From assembly GCA_001630475.1 (NCBI GenBank), contig KV419420.1, positions 1 to 64,000 of the forward strand: a stretch of DNA of 64,000 nucleotides, read 5' to 3'. A program made the translations under genes and the position numbers. Below the pieces are notes generated by a model that was not told the origin of the DNA, ran no database searches, and saw only the letters and a list, made by a program, of their open reading frames with translations. Position 1 is the first letter of the stretch. Each line of letters begins with the position of its first letter. This DNA is from Sistotremastrum niveocremeum HHB9708 (Eukaryota; Basidiomycota; Agaricomycetes; Sistotremastrales; Sistotremastraceae). Shown in pieces: positions 47,130 to 57,940 of the stretch.

Positions 47130-47975
47130 TATCGAGTGATGTTGACTGCAGAGGACTGAGCGATTGTGTTGTGGACTGAGAGCTTGCGTTGTGGACGACT
47201 TCTTTTAAACGCCAGAGAACAAGACCCGCCTTTCGCGTCGCTAGAAATATTGGCGTCTTGTATTCACGCTTCCAGATGGTCTTGTACTGAGTCTTGTTGA
47301 CGAATCGTACTGAAGAATACTCACAGCTTTTTCAAAGAGAGTTTTTGTGCCCCTTAAGTTAGTGAGAGGTACCTTTTCGCTGGTATAGCAACAATCGTTG
47401 CTGAAGAAGGATAACAAGGGCTTCGTGACAAGGAACCCAGGCCGGTAACCTGCATCAGCTAATAATAGCGCTATCAGGGCTTACGATACAAGGCAGACGT
47501 GAGCCCTCGGAGACAAGGCAACTAATATCTGAAGACCGAGTTGGATTTCCCCAGTAACAGTTGCCTAGATGCTTTCGGGAGGCGGCAGCGATTTCCTTGC
47601 GAGCTTTGAATACAAGAAAGGCCCCGATAAACGGAGGACAAGAATTCAAGGCCGTGGATGATGTTATCTTGTACTCCAAAATAATCAAGGACCGACTCGG
47701 CGAAGGAGTGCTTGTCAGGGAGGTGTTCGATTATTGCCGGACACCGATCTCAGAGGATATGTGGATGCTCATGAAAGTGCAAGTAAGTCATGGCAGGTAC
47801 CAGATATCTATCAAGTAGAGAGCTGAGGGACAGAGATACCAGTGATTCTTGTATAGACTGGGTGTACACAATGATGGACCGAAACAGAAGATGAATGATT
47901 ACATAATCAATCTAACAATTTCTACGGATAGCTCGTCATCTGCATGCTGTACCTAAGCTACCAAGCTCTGCTCCA
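47130..47975. other. Intergenic, nothing recognised
   Basis: The region lies upstream of the 156-residue gene and downstream of the MITE-bearing gene. No coding or repeat feature is supported. Confidence 0.4.
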
Positions 47976-50517
47976 TCAAACCAAGCTCATTACTCCGTTA
48001 ACGTCGACTGTTTCAGATCTAGACTGTGGCCCCGACATCGTTTGAGATTGGAGCTTCAGCATCGCAATTCTCTGGCGTTCGATGGTGGCATACGCGGCGA
48101 GCATCTCTTGCATCGAAGGCATCAGCACATTCTGACCAAGGGTTATGTTGTATTGTGAGTGTAATGCGTCTGATCCGTACGAAGCATCAAGAGATGGGAG
48201 AGGGCCTCGGCTGCGGGAAGAGTCGGGGGGGCTGAGAGGCCTGGCATCATTGATGAAGGATCTGGTGGAATGGGTGGTTAATTGAGGCGTGTGCTCAGCT
48301 TCTGGAGGTTGGTATGGCGTGGTGATCGAGGATTCGGAAGGGGTTGGATGTGAGAGGACTAAATCAGGAGTACCATTCGCGGTGTTCGACGTGCTATACC
48401 CAAAGTAAGCCGGATCGAATAGCGCTTGCTGGTTCATGGCGTCTTCTAATCCTGAAATGAACGTCTCTGAAGGCTGAAGTGATGCATTCAATGCGTTGAG
48501 ATGATAATGTTCGGGCGTGACAGGCGGGGCTCCCAATCCGTTAACGCGATTCGGCGAAGGACCGAGCATATGGGTTGATTGGCCCAGCTCTGCAGATGGC
48601 TGCAGAGACTGGACACGTTCTTCTTCGTCACATTGTGCAGACTCCTCGGCTGCCGATATCTTGAGCGATTTTTCCCTTTGTAGGGGAGGCTGGTTCAGAT
48701 ATCCCCCGCCGTCCCACATTGAAAGGGAGGATGACTGTTGGATTGTTGTCTGCGAGTTCTGCGAGTTCTGCGAACGAGGCGGGGAAACAACGCGATTCTG
48801 CACCAGACCTGGAGGTTGGGTCCGATAGTATTTCGTGGGTCGATTTTTGGGCTCCATGGTCGAGGGGTCCAGGATCTGTCGAAGGAACACTGGCGTTGTA
48901 ACATCGTGCGATGTAGGTAGTGTTTGAAAGTCAGGTTAAGTTAGGTTATGGGCCCCTCAGAGGCCCTAACCGTAACCAAACCACGGTTATGGTTAATGGG
49001 TTTTGCTGTAACCTATAACCGCCAACGGTCACGGTTAAGCCAAAATTGGGTGACCATGACCTGACTTTGACCGGTTAATGCGGTTATGACCTCAAAAAAG
49101 TCATAAATCTCCACTTTTTACTACTTAATCTAGGTTATTGGTCCTCATATATGATGTATATGACAAGCAGAACACACCAGAAGGCCTGGGAAAGGCTGTA
49201 GACAAGGATCTACCCATGTTGGTCAAGGCAAGCGGTTAAGGATTCCGGGGAGGTCTATGACTGTGACTTGACCACCAGCTCTGAGCCATGACCATTAACC
49301 ATGGTTAGGTCACAAATGGTTAAGTTACGGCTAAGTCGCGGTTATTTGGCGGTTAAGTGACCTGACTTGCAAACACTAGATGTAGGTTGTGGCGTGGAAT
49401 GCAAAGAGACTTCGGCTTGGGTTCCTGCTTGCCAGACTGTTACCATTTCCGGAGGCACTTCTGGTATCGGGTCTCGATCTGTGGTGCGATCCACAAAGGG
49501 TTCATTGGCGATTCGGTGCGTATTCACCCTGGAAGCAGTTTTCCTCTTCACTGATGAAGAAGAGTAGGGATAGCAACGAATACCGCAAAAATACAGGTAC
49601 TCGTGGGTACTCAAGTACAGGTACCTGCTTACTAAGCAAACACGAGTCCAGATACGGCCCGCTCTGGGAAAAAAATTCAAAATACAGGTACCCGTAGGCA
49701 GGTACCTGTGTTTTTAGGCAGAGGGACTCGCGGGTACCTGAGTACGAGTCCAGCATTTTGGCCCAAAATCAGAGGCAGATACGAGTCCACAGCCTGAAAA
49801 AAAACCGCAGGTACCTGCGCACAGGTACCTGAGTCCACGAGTATATACTCGTTGCTATCCTTAAAGAAGAGTATGGGGATGCGATACTATCGTTCCTAGC
49901 GTGACGGATTCGTCTTCCAGAGTCTGCGTCTATCGGCGATCCATGACTGGGGACTGATTTTACAACAGGTAGCGCTGAGCGTGCTGGTGGATGAGTGATG
50001 AAAGTGAATTGTGGTTGCCACAGCCCCGGGCCAACGTTCGTCAAAGAGATCAATAACAGGTTCTCGATTTCGAAAGGGGATGGTGAAGTGAAATCCTGTC
50101 TATTCGTCTGTACATCGAATTGTCAGTGCCCCGAGTCGTTATGCTAGCTATGGCTGACAAACTTTATGAAATGTGTAGGTTTGACAGTAAATCTGCCATG
50201 CTATGTGTAGCTTCTGACAACCATAGAGCTCGATTCTTTGCTCGAACTGGTCAGACCATCCATCCCACTGATCATCAAAATCAGACTCTGCGAGTCCATC
50301 GGACTTGCTAACGCACATGAAAAGCCAATAACACCGACTCTGGTTGGAAGTATGGAGCACCATCGTCCATTATCACTTCGTGAGCCCCCGTCAAAGCTGC
50401 GGCTGTCCCCGATTCATGATCAGCGAGGGGAATTCCAGGTTGGCCTCCCTTCCGATAAAACGTAATCGGTTCTTTTGACTGATATGGAACAAGGGCGAAT
50501 TGACTATGCGAGGTCAT
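47976..50517 (-). CDS. Unrecognised 549-residue host protein gene, interrupted by two hAT MITEs
   Basis: Exon 1 is 50517-50317 (MTSHSQFALVPYQ; FYRKGGQPGIPL), exon 2 is 50267-50163 (WDGWSDQFEQRIEL), and exon 3 starts at 50095 (DFTSPSPFEIENLLLISL). Introns are 49 and 67 bp. Exon 3 is split by MITEs at 49565-49863 and 48918-49378. Leaving out both MITEs and one 8-bp duplication each, the coding segments (201, 105, 232, 178 and 934 nt) total 1650 nt, exactly 550 codons with the stop. The N-terminal 150 residues recall an uncharacterised basidiomycete family with a WPGY-like motif (from memory). The middle has a basic patch (SSVKRKTASR), the C-terminal half is Ser/Pro/Gln-rich and ends with a short helix (MLAAYATIERQRIAML). 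A nuclear regulator is possible but unproven. Confidence 0.7.
48918..49378. mobile_element. hAT-type MITE family A, copy 1 (461 bp)
   Basis: Terminal repeats TAGTGTTTG(A/C)AAGTCAGGT are flanked by the perfect 8-bp duplication GATGTAGG (48910-48917 and 49379-49386). The body is rich in GGTTA/TAACC words. A second copy in the opposite orientation lies at 53577-54035. Confidence 0.95.
49565..49863. mobile_element. hAT-type MITE family B (299 bp), in the same exon
   Basis: The ends TA(G/A)GGATAGCAACGA(A/G)TA are inverted repeats, flanked by the perfect 8-bp duplication AAGAAGAG (49557-49564 and 49864-49871). The interior repeats the palindrome CAGGTACCTG four times, with degenerate copies. Confidence 0.92.
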
Positions 50518-52577
50518 GCAAGATTATCAGGAGAAGTAGGCAGAGAGAACGCAGACGAAGGTAGTCTGCGTGAAGCGCAGAATGTCGAGCGAGGAAGAAA
50601 GTGGGTATGGCTGTGCGCTATACCCATCTGATCGGCTATATGGAGCCTCGTGCCGCAGCGGAGTCATAATCCGAAGCTGTTCAAGCATCTGTGGTGAGAT
50701 GTTCGACGATCCATGAGCGGTGGCTAATTCTGTCAGATCCCGTTTTCTATACGAAGTCGTACACGACTGTACACACGGGCCTACTGCCTACACCGCCGAC
50801 TGCCGCTCCTGCCCGCCCCCGACGACGACGACGACAGTTTCATTGACCGTGAGAACCTCATACTCAGGTACAGCATTACCAATGCACATCTATACTCCTT
50901 ATGGCACTTATCTCCATTAGGTTGTGTCCTGCGCTTCTGTCCGTCTTGCGTTGTGATGTTACTTCAACGCTCCCAGTACCAGTGTTTAAGGTCTTTGAAT
51001 ACTCCATTTTCGGAGATGATACACAGTAATATTATTCTTTACGCTACTCAACGATCCTGACAAACCCTGTTATAAATTGATCCAAATAGAACGGTGCTTT
51101 AAATCAGAGTGCACCAGTTCACGATTGACAGGATTTCTGTGCCTACGAGGAGTACACGATATATTCTGTCATTCCGTCGAATTTTAGTTTCGAATATATA
51201 GATGCGCAGCACCTCAATGTAAAACTAAGAGAAGCACTTCAGTAGGATTGCTAATATAATGATTCCCAGCCAACTGGACCAGTGACGCCAAAGGAATAAA
51301 GAAGCAGATACAGTCTGCCATACAAGTGTTCGCTACGTCGACGCGCTTCAGTCAACACAACTACAGAATGTGAGAATACGACTACCTGGACGATCTCAAG
51401 TTTCGCCGCCAAATCAGACTGATGATTCAGCCTATTCTCGTGTTGTTTCTGAAATCTGCAATGATCAACGTAAAACAAAGAGGCAGGCTATGAAAAGAAT
51501 TCCCCATTACTCGCGGATCATGACAGTCATGGCTTGTATGGCTTTCGTGTGCTTGAGTATCGTAGGTAAGCGTCTCAAACATAAAAAATTTGTATGCGAT
51601 GCTCCTATGATGACGAACCTCTGCTATAACAATGGCGATCCTCGCTTGATCCGGAAGAACCAAGTTGAGCTGTCCGTGGATAGGACATTTGCAATGAAGA
51701 AGGGTGGTTTCGGCCGAATAGAAGGATGAACAGCTAGATCACTTTGGTGAATTGTACTAGAAGCGGTCGAGGAGAGAACGCACGGTTTCAATGGAGTTTC
51801 TGACGTAGAGGAGGATGCTCTAATGCCCTCCATTGCGCTCTCCATATTCGGCAGAGATGTATTCGGGGGTATCTCCGAGTTGACCTTGCGTATGATGTCC
51901 TCAAGGAGATCAGGGGATGACTGGGTCTCGCAGGTTGGGCACCCATTTGGATCTTGTTCGTCTGGTAAAAGAAAAGAGCCAGGTATGGGGAGCAAATCGA
52001 CCGACATCATCCTCACCTTGTTCGAAAGAGCACTACGATTGCACTAAATAATCCGGAATCGATCGCAGCAATCGTGGCACTGCGCTTCATGGGATGTTCG
52101 TTTCGAATCGATCGATGGACTTACGAGAGAGTGCCGAATTGCCTTTTCGGCGGAAATCCAGATTTTGAACGCTCAAAGATGCTGCGCATTGCCCTGTCTA
52201 GCACTTGAGTACTTGAGCGCAGGGCCAACGACGTCATATATCGTCCAAATCAAACTCCGCCCGTCGTGCGGAAAATATGCGATATTAATAACTTATCGAA
52301 GTCCGCGAGCCCATACGACAAGTGGTTTCAGGATCGAAATTCATTATCCTTTCGGTTTTGTATAGGGGACATTGCCTCAATATGTAGAAACGACGAATTT
52401 GATATATTTATATAATGTGCGATCGACTCCTAAAAATCCCATCTATACCTTAACAAGCGTTGGCAAACAGCAAGCGTGGAGCATTGGTTCTAGAAACCGT
52501 AGCTGCAAATGAAGACGATCTCATCAAGCCAAAGTAGGTAGGCTAGGGTTATTAGACGTACATCAGCAAAATTGACA
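50518..52577. other. 2-kb region with one doubtful small gene
   Basis: The promoter of the MITE-bearing gene should be near 50520-50700. The only protein-like stretch is 51624-52016 (minus), listed separately. The remainder shows no recognisable feature. Confidence 0.35.
51624..52016 (-). CDS. Doubtful small protein
   Basis: The open stretch reads PIPGSFLLPDEQDPNGCPTC then LLEDIIRKVNSEIPPNTS, with protein-like composition, but no known domain, no clear start and no homology I can name. It could be an exon of a larger gene whose other exons I could not place. Low confidence. Confidence 0.25.
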   Translation of the reverse strand: MRMMSVDLLPIPGSFLLPDEQDPNGCPTCETQSSPDLLEDIIRKVNSEIPPNTSLPNMESAMEGIRASSSTSETPLKPCVLSSTASSTIHQSDLAVHPSIRPKPPFFIANVLSTDSSTWFFRIKRGSPLL

Positions 52578-53006
52578 TTATATATCATACGCGAAATCGA
52601 GGTGCATATCTTTGAAGAGCTTCTCTCCGCCCTCGGTCAGTAGCACAAATCTGAATACCAGTGAGTTGTGAGCACATATTCGGGATTAAATTTGTACTGA
52701 CTGTTCGACCACAATGTCTGCATTCTTTCGATCGCTGCCTCTGATGTTGACAAGGGAATCTGACACACCCAAGCGCATGACTACTAAAGAGCCTCTCCAT
52801 TCCAGAAAACGATTGAGCTTCCGGACAGCGGTATTGGCAGGATATGAAGGCCGATGAGTGTAAAAAATGATATACCGAACGACGGCCTCCGCATGATCGA
52901 CTACGGATACCAAGCATTGTCGAACAGATGACTGCCGACCCAGAAGCGTTTCGGGTATGGCAAACGCTGACGAAGGGCCACGCTTCGACATCGCAACTAA
53001 AACCAT
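52578..53006 (-). CDS. Small unrecognised host protein, two exons
   Basis: Exon 1 begins at 53006 or 52991 (MSKRGPSSAFAIPETLL) and contains FLEWRGSLVVMRLGVSDSLV. A 51-bp intron (GTCAGT to ATTCAG) joins VVEQ to FVLLTEGGEKLFKDM, and the protein ends in HLDFAYDI. The frame is clean across the splice, which supports a real gene of about 120 residues. No family is recognised. Its 5' side is crowded by the MITE nest starting at 53175 and the assembly gap. Confidence 0.6.
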
Positions 53007-53247
53007 CCCAGAGGAAGGCCGGGTGCTACTGCACAGGTATGAACGTGCTCTGACCGCTACCGAGGTCTGATAGGAAGTAAGTACGCGATCCTAGCCTCAG
53101 CGGGAGACGAACCTGATACTTCTCACCGACTTGATGCTTTCGGAGATTCATGTTGGGCGATTTGGAGATATTTGTAGAGTTCCAAAGTCCAGTCACGACT
53201 GGACTTTTTCCAAAATTCCTTGTGACTGGCAACTGCGACCGGTTGCC

Positions 53248-53467
53248 NNNNNNNNNNNNNNNNNNNNNNNNNNNNNNNNNNNNNNNNNNNNNNNNNNNNN
53301 NNNNNNNNNNNNNNNNNNNNNNNNNNNNNNNNNNNNNNNNNNNNNNNNNNNNNNNNNNNNNNNNNNNNNNNNNNNNNNNNNNNNNNNNNNNNNNNNNNNN
53401 NNNNNNNNNNNNNNNNNNNNNNNNNNNNNNNNNNNNNNNNNNNNNNNNNNNNNNNNNNNNNNNNNNN
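53248..53467. other. Assembly gap (220 Ns)
   Basis: The unknown bases fall inside a repeat-rich MITE, so the gap is probably a repeat-induced break in the assembly and its true length is uncertain. Confidence 0.99.
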
Positions 53468-53576
53468 ATATACCATGAATACATGACCATACATGAGGAA
53501 AATACCACTACATTACCCTCTGAGCACCCTGTTTGGGGACCCTTAAGGGTCTTCCCTGAGTATCGGTCGCGACCGT

Positions 53577-54035
53577 TAGTGTTTGCAAGTCAGGTCACTT
53601 AACCGCCAAATAACCGTGACTTAGCTGTAACTTAACCATTTGTGACCTAACCTGGTTAATGGTCATGGCTCAGAGCTGGTGGTCAAGTCACAGTCATGGA
53701 CCTCCCCGGAATCCTTGACCGCTTGCCTTGACCAACATGGGTAGATCCTTGTCTACAGCCTTCCCCAGGCCTTCTGGTGTGTTCTGCTTGTCATATACAT
53801 CATATATGAGGTCCAATAACCTAGATTAAGTAGTAAAAAGTGAAGATTTATGACTTTTTTGAGGTCATAACCGCATTAACCGGTCAAAGTCAGGTCACGG
53901 TCACCCAAATTTGGCTTAACCGTGACCGTTGGCGGTTATAGGTTACAGCAAAACCCCCAAAAATAACCGCAGTTAGGTTACGGTTAGGGCCTCTGAGGTG
54001 CCCATAACCTAACTTAACCCGACTTTCAAACACTA
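53577..54035. mobile_element. hAT-type MITE family A, copy 2 (459 bp), nested
   Basis: This is the reverse-complement copy of 48918-49378, with few differences. It is flanked by the perfect 8-bp duplication GCGACCGT (53569-53576 and 54036-54043), so it jumped into the family C element after that had inserted. Confidence 0.95.
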
Positions 54036-54437
54036 GCGACCGTGGTCACGACTGGTCATGACTGCGGTTGCCGGTTGCCTGATTTTCAGAAACCAAGGCA
54101 ACTGGCAACTGCAGTCCAGTCGCGACTTCGGTCCGGTTGCCCAATACGACCAGTCACGTGGACTGGACCTTGGAACTCTAGATATTTGCATTCCTGGCAT
54201 AGTGATATATGTATATATATAGCGGATGTTGTGAAGACCGTCAAGGATTGGACTCGATGCTGCGTCGTGGGGTTGCCAGATCTAAAGATGAATTACCGAG
54301 AATGGCCAACTGATTGCCGATACAATTCCAGCAATGGCAATTCGCTTCGTTGGGGATCCGCGTAACCTCGCACAGCCCGGCCGAATGAACTGGATAAAAG
54401 ATAGTTCAATGGCCTTCGTCAAAGTTGGAACCGATCA

Positions 54438-56363
54438 ATGAGTCGGAAGCCTGATTTGACCTCCCGTCTCTGTACTTGTCAGGTTCACGGGTGTGGTAAT
54501 CGAGAAACACGAGATCGCATATTCCCCACACGCGTTGTGAAGGGTCAATGGCATAGTCTTTCTACTTACCGCTTGCATCAGAGGGATGAAGCTTTGCAGC
54601 CGACCTCACAGCAGCCGAGCACTCCGGAGAGACTGCAGCCAACGGGAACGGTCAAATCAGCAACGGAACCAGCGAAAGCGGCCGTTGACCGACCAGGCAC
54701 GGTGCGCTTTGAGACGATGGGCGCCTCCGGTTCGGCATTCCGGCCTTCCTCGAATAAGATGCCGTCGTTGAGGCGTGAGAAAGGTACCAAACCATCGACA
54801 CCCGTCTCCACGAGATCGCCGAATAAACCGAGTCCACCGTCTCTGGGCACACTCGTGGCATCCCTTCAAATTCAAGCCGATGAACTCCTCTCAAAGATCC
54901 CATCCTTTTCAGAACTTCAGTTTACCCGGGACCCTACTCCTGGGCTGACGTACAAGACTTCATCGACCGTGCACAATCACGGCGTGAGCTCTCTGCATCC
55001 TCGAAGTGCTGGGAATCAAGCCGTCCTCGCGTACGAGACGGATCTGCTCGCGCTCCTGGTCAATGCCCGCCGATTGAAGAAGGCAGCGCTGGGGAAAGAC
55101 AGAAAGGCCATCAAGCGACTAATCGATCGAGTCAAGACTCATCTCAAGAATTTAGATCAGCGAAAGAAGTTGGAATGGGAGCGTCAGCAGGACCTCAGGA
55201 TAGCAATGAAGGGGTCCGACTTTGGCCGCAGTCGCGAGCTCGGTACGTCTTGACTACGAAAAAAATTCCTGGTAATTGACTGCGATGAAGATCGTTACAT
55301 CCGCAACGACCTCTCCCGATTTTCGAGCCTCCGACTGGCCAGCTATCTGTTTTTGGCTGTGCTACACATACTGTGCGATGTATCTCGCAACCGAATGACA
55401 CTGTCTAGTGCAATCTTTAATTTCATCCTCACACTGCTCTCCCAGCACCTGGCGGATTGTCCTCCAGACTGGCGTACCTACCTCACAAGCCCGATTAAAG
55501 ATCCACGCACCGCCATCAAATATCTACAGCTGGAACCATCAGTCAGAAAATATGTATGTTGTCCCAAGTGTTTCGCTTGCTTTCCCTTGGACATATCGGT
55601 GTCCCACTGCACTTCGACTTCGCTTCCCAATGGCCCCCCCTGCGGCGCCCCTCTCTTCCTTTCGGTCCGTTCCAGGAGCATTCAAGATCCCGTACGCAAT
55701 CGAAAGGAAAGACCGCGGACGAAAGGCGACGGGGTCGATCAACCCCAAGCCGAACCTGTTGATCTGAAGACACCTCGACGTCCTATACGTCAGTATCTTC
55801 ATCAGGACATGGCTCATTGGGTAGCCCGATTTTTAGCGCGGCCTGGTATAGAGGATCTTCTAGATGCCTACCAGCTACCCTCAGAGGCGAAGAAAAGCGA
55901 GGTCCTCCGGGACATCTGGGAAGGCGAAGTCTTTCGGTCCTTTAAAGGACCCGATGGCACTCCCTTCTTTGAGCGGCGCGGAGAGGAAGGAAGATACGCA
56001 TTCAGCATGAATACCGATGGATTCAATCCTCGCGGAAACATGCAAGCCGGGAAGGCTGCGTCGGTGACGGCGATTTATCTGGTTTGCCTAAATCTTCCAT
56101 GGACCCTCAGGTACCACGCCGAGAATATCTATCTTGTGGGTGTCATCCCCAGCCCGACGAAGCCGTCGAAGTCCCAGATCAATCACCTTCTGACTCATCT
56201 CGTCGACGATCTCGTAACTTTCTGGGAAACGGGAGTCGTCATCCCTACTTTGAGAACGCCACACGGTCGCTGCATTCGTTGCGCTATGATTCCACTGGTC
56301 TGTGACATGCACTGGATAGAAAAAGCGTTTTCCACGGGGTGGAAATGCGATAGAAATGGGTAG
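54438..56363 (+). pseudogene. Tnp2/CACTA-like (Plavaka-type) transposase, 3'-truncated
   Basis: Two exons join over a 48-bp intron (55243-55290), turning SRELG into RELDRYIRNDLSRF. The N-terminus has a cysteine/histidine knuckle (CTCQVHGCGN) and VKGQWHSLSTYRLHQ, as in basidiomycete Tnp2-type transposases. The core is unmistakable: FSMNTDGFNPRGN, LNLPWTLRYHAENIYLVGV, PSPTKPSKSQINHLL and LVDDLVTFWETGV. Just after CDMHW, where the family continues with a long catalytic region, the similarity stops at about 56312 and unrelated AT-rich DNA begins. No CACTA ends were identified. The copy cannot encode a full transposase. Confidence 0.85.
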
Positions 56364-56890
56364 ACTTCTAAAAGGTTCCATCAGCAGTTCCCTCGGGATG
56401 AAATGAGACAAGTTTTTGAAGATTCCATACCAAATACACCTCGAGGGAGCGAGAGCGAGTTTTTTCAGTTTCCACCCCGAGGGACAAAGGAGTTTCCGTG
56501 ACAAATTCCCTCCGTGGGAAATTCTGGCAGAATTAGTAAGATCCCTTTCCGATTTTCGAGACAATCTCCTCGCGACAGAAATCTGTAGAAATCTGTGTCG
56601 GAATCTATGAAATTCCATCTAGTGAGAATGGTGTGATTTTCATGCCAATTTTCATGATTTCCGTTACAGTTTCCGCCAGTCGAAATGTATGAATTTTCAA
56701 TCAGATTTCACGGATCAGCATTGGTGACCAAAACTATATATTTTCTTTGCCTTTTCGCCCAGAGCAAACCCAGTCGGAAACTAAAAACTACGTACAGAGG
56801 GAAATTTATCATTTTCCACAGAGAATTCTCGAGGTGACAATGCATCGGAATTTTAAAGATTTCGGCCTCTGAGATATTGCGCAGGAAGAT
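56312..56890. other. AT-rich insertion or breakpoint sequence with TTTCCA/TGGAAA words
   Basis: The sequence contains many TTTCC, GGAAATC and CCCTCGGG-type words in both orientations and encodes nothing recognisable. It begins exactly where the Tnp2 similarity ends, so it may be another non-autonomous element. Clear terminal repeats or a duplication could not be defined. Confidence 0.4.
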
Positions 56891-56999
56891 CGATCGACAG
56901 GATCGCATGCTGGGACGGTCCTGAAAGAAGAAATGGGGCAATCGGAAGGGAGGACAGACGACATCCGAGAGGCGGGATCCTGGACGAGATGGATGATAT

Positions 57000-57500
57000 G
57001 ATGGGATGGTACGATGGTACGATGATAAGGCGGAGGTACGAGGATGCGAGAGAATGGACCTTGGGATGATCGACGTGATTATGCTCGTGGGGTGATGGAT
57101 GATATGAGGGGACGATACGATGGCACCATGATAAGGAGGGACGAGGACGAGGATGCGAGAATGGATGAGATGGTACGATGGACGAGGACGATATGGTACG
57201 GGTGGACGAGGATGAGAACGACGACGGTGGACGAGGGTGCTCAGGATGATATGATGGGATTGATCTGATAGGATTGGTAGGATGGACGATGCTAGAGGAC
57301 AGGATGGTAGGATGGTAGGATGGACGATGGCGGACAGGATGGTAGGATGGTAGGATGGACGATGGCGGAAAGATACGAGCGACGTTCCGTGACGTGACAC
57401 CCTCCCATATGGTGGATAACATGATGATCGATGGCAGAGAGCGATAGGATAGACGATGGTAGATGAAAATAGACGATGGTCCATAGGATGGACGATGATA
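57000..57500. repeat. GGATGG/GACGATGG minisatellite
   Basis: The segment is built from short words such as GGATGGTA, GGATGGACGATGG and GACGAGGATG. At 57298-57370 a unit of about 35 bp (ACAGGATGGTAGGATGG, then TAGGATGGACGATGGCGG) is repeated twice almost exactly. The long open stretches on the minus strand here (His/Pro/Ser-rich) are by-products of the repeat. Confidence 0.7.
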
Positions 57501-57940
57501 GATAGGATAAACGAGGGTCAAGTTGGCGTCGAACGATGTTCCGTGAAGAGTTGGCTATGATCTGGATGTTGGGTTATAACCGCAAGAGCAATATGAATGG
57601 CACATACTACGTTTTGATCGATACCTCAACCCTCCAAAGCGCGAAGGTACTGGTCTCTACCGCCCATCCATTCTAAGCCCGGATGCTAACCGATCACCCA
57701 GATACTCGTCAATGCAGGATACTATTGAAACTAGTCCGACTCTCCATGGATATTGACACCGTATTGGAACATGGTGTACGAGGATCGACAGCTTTGATTC
57801 CGTCATCATGGGGAGACAGGCGCCGCATGCCGCGCATGCCGGTTATCGATTCGGCAATCGCTAGTATTGTTCTCGTTCTGTTCTACCTCCTCGCTTTATT
57901 GTACCGGATACCATATGCACTACATACAAATCATACTGTT

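Larger units (their letters stand above)
53175..54180. mobile_element. hAT-type MITE family C, containing a nested MITE and an assembly gap
   Basis: The terminal repeats TAGAGTTCCAA(A/G)GTCCAGTC are 20 bp with one mismatch, and the flanks carry the perfect 8-bp duplication GATATTTG (53167-53174 and 54181-54188). Inside are GACTGG and GCAACTG repeats, 220 Ns (53248-53467) and a complete copy of MITE family A. Without these, about 320 bp of its own known sequence remain. Confidence 0.9.

Noticed and set aside
49342-49756. Frames running across MITE borders as novel proteins
   Set aside because: They are host exon plus MITE sequence; the MITE ends and 8-bp duplications explain them better.
43809-50517. 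Homeodomain mating-type locus
   Set aside because: No WFxNxR homeodomain or HMG-box motif was found in any of the genes here.
56708-57521. Long Ser/His/Pro-rich minus-strand frames
   Set aside because: Produced by the GGATGG minisatellite, with no start context or domain.
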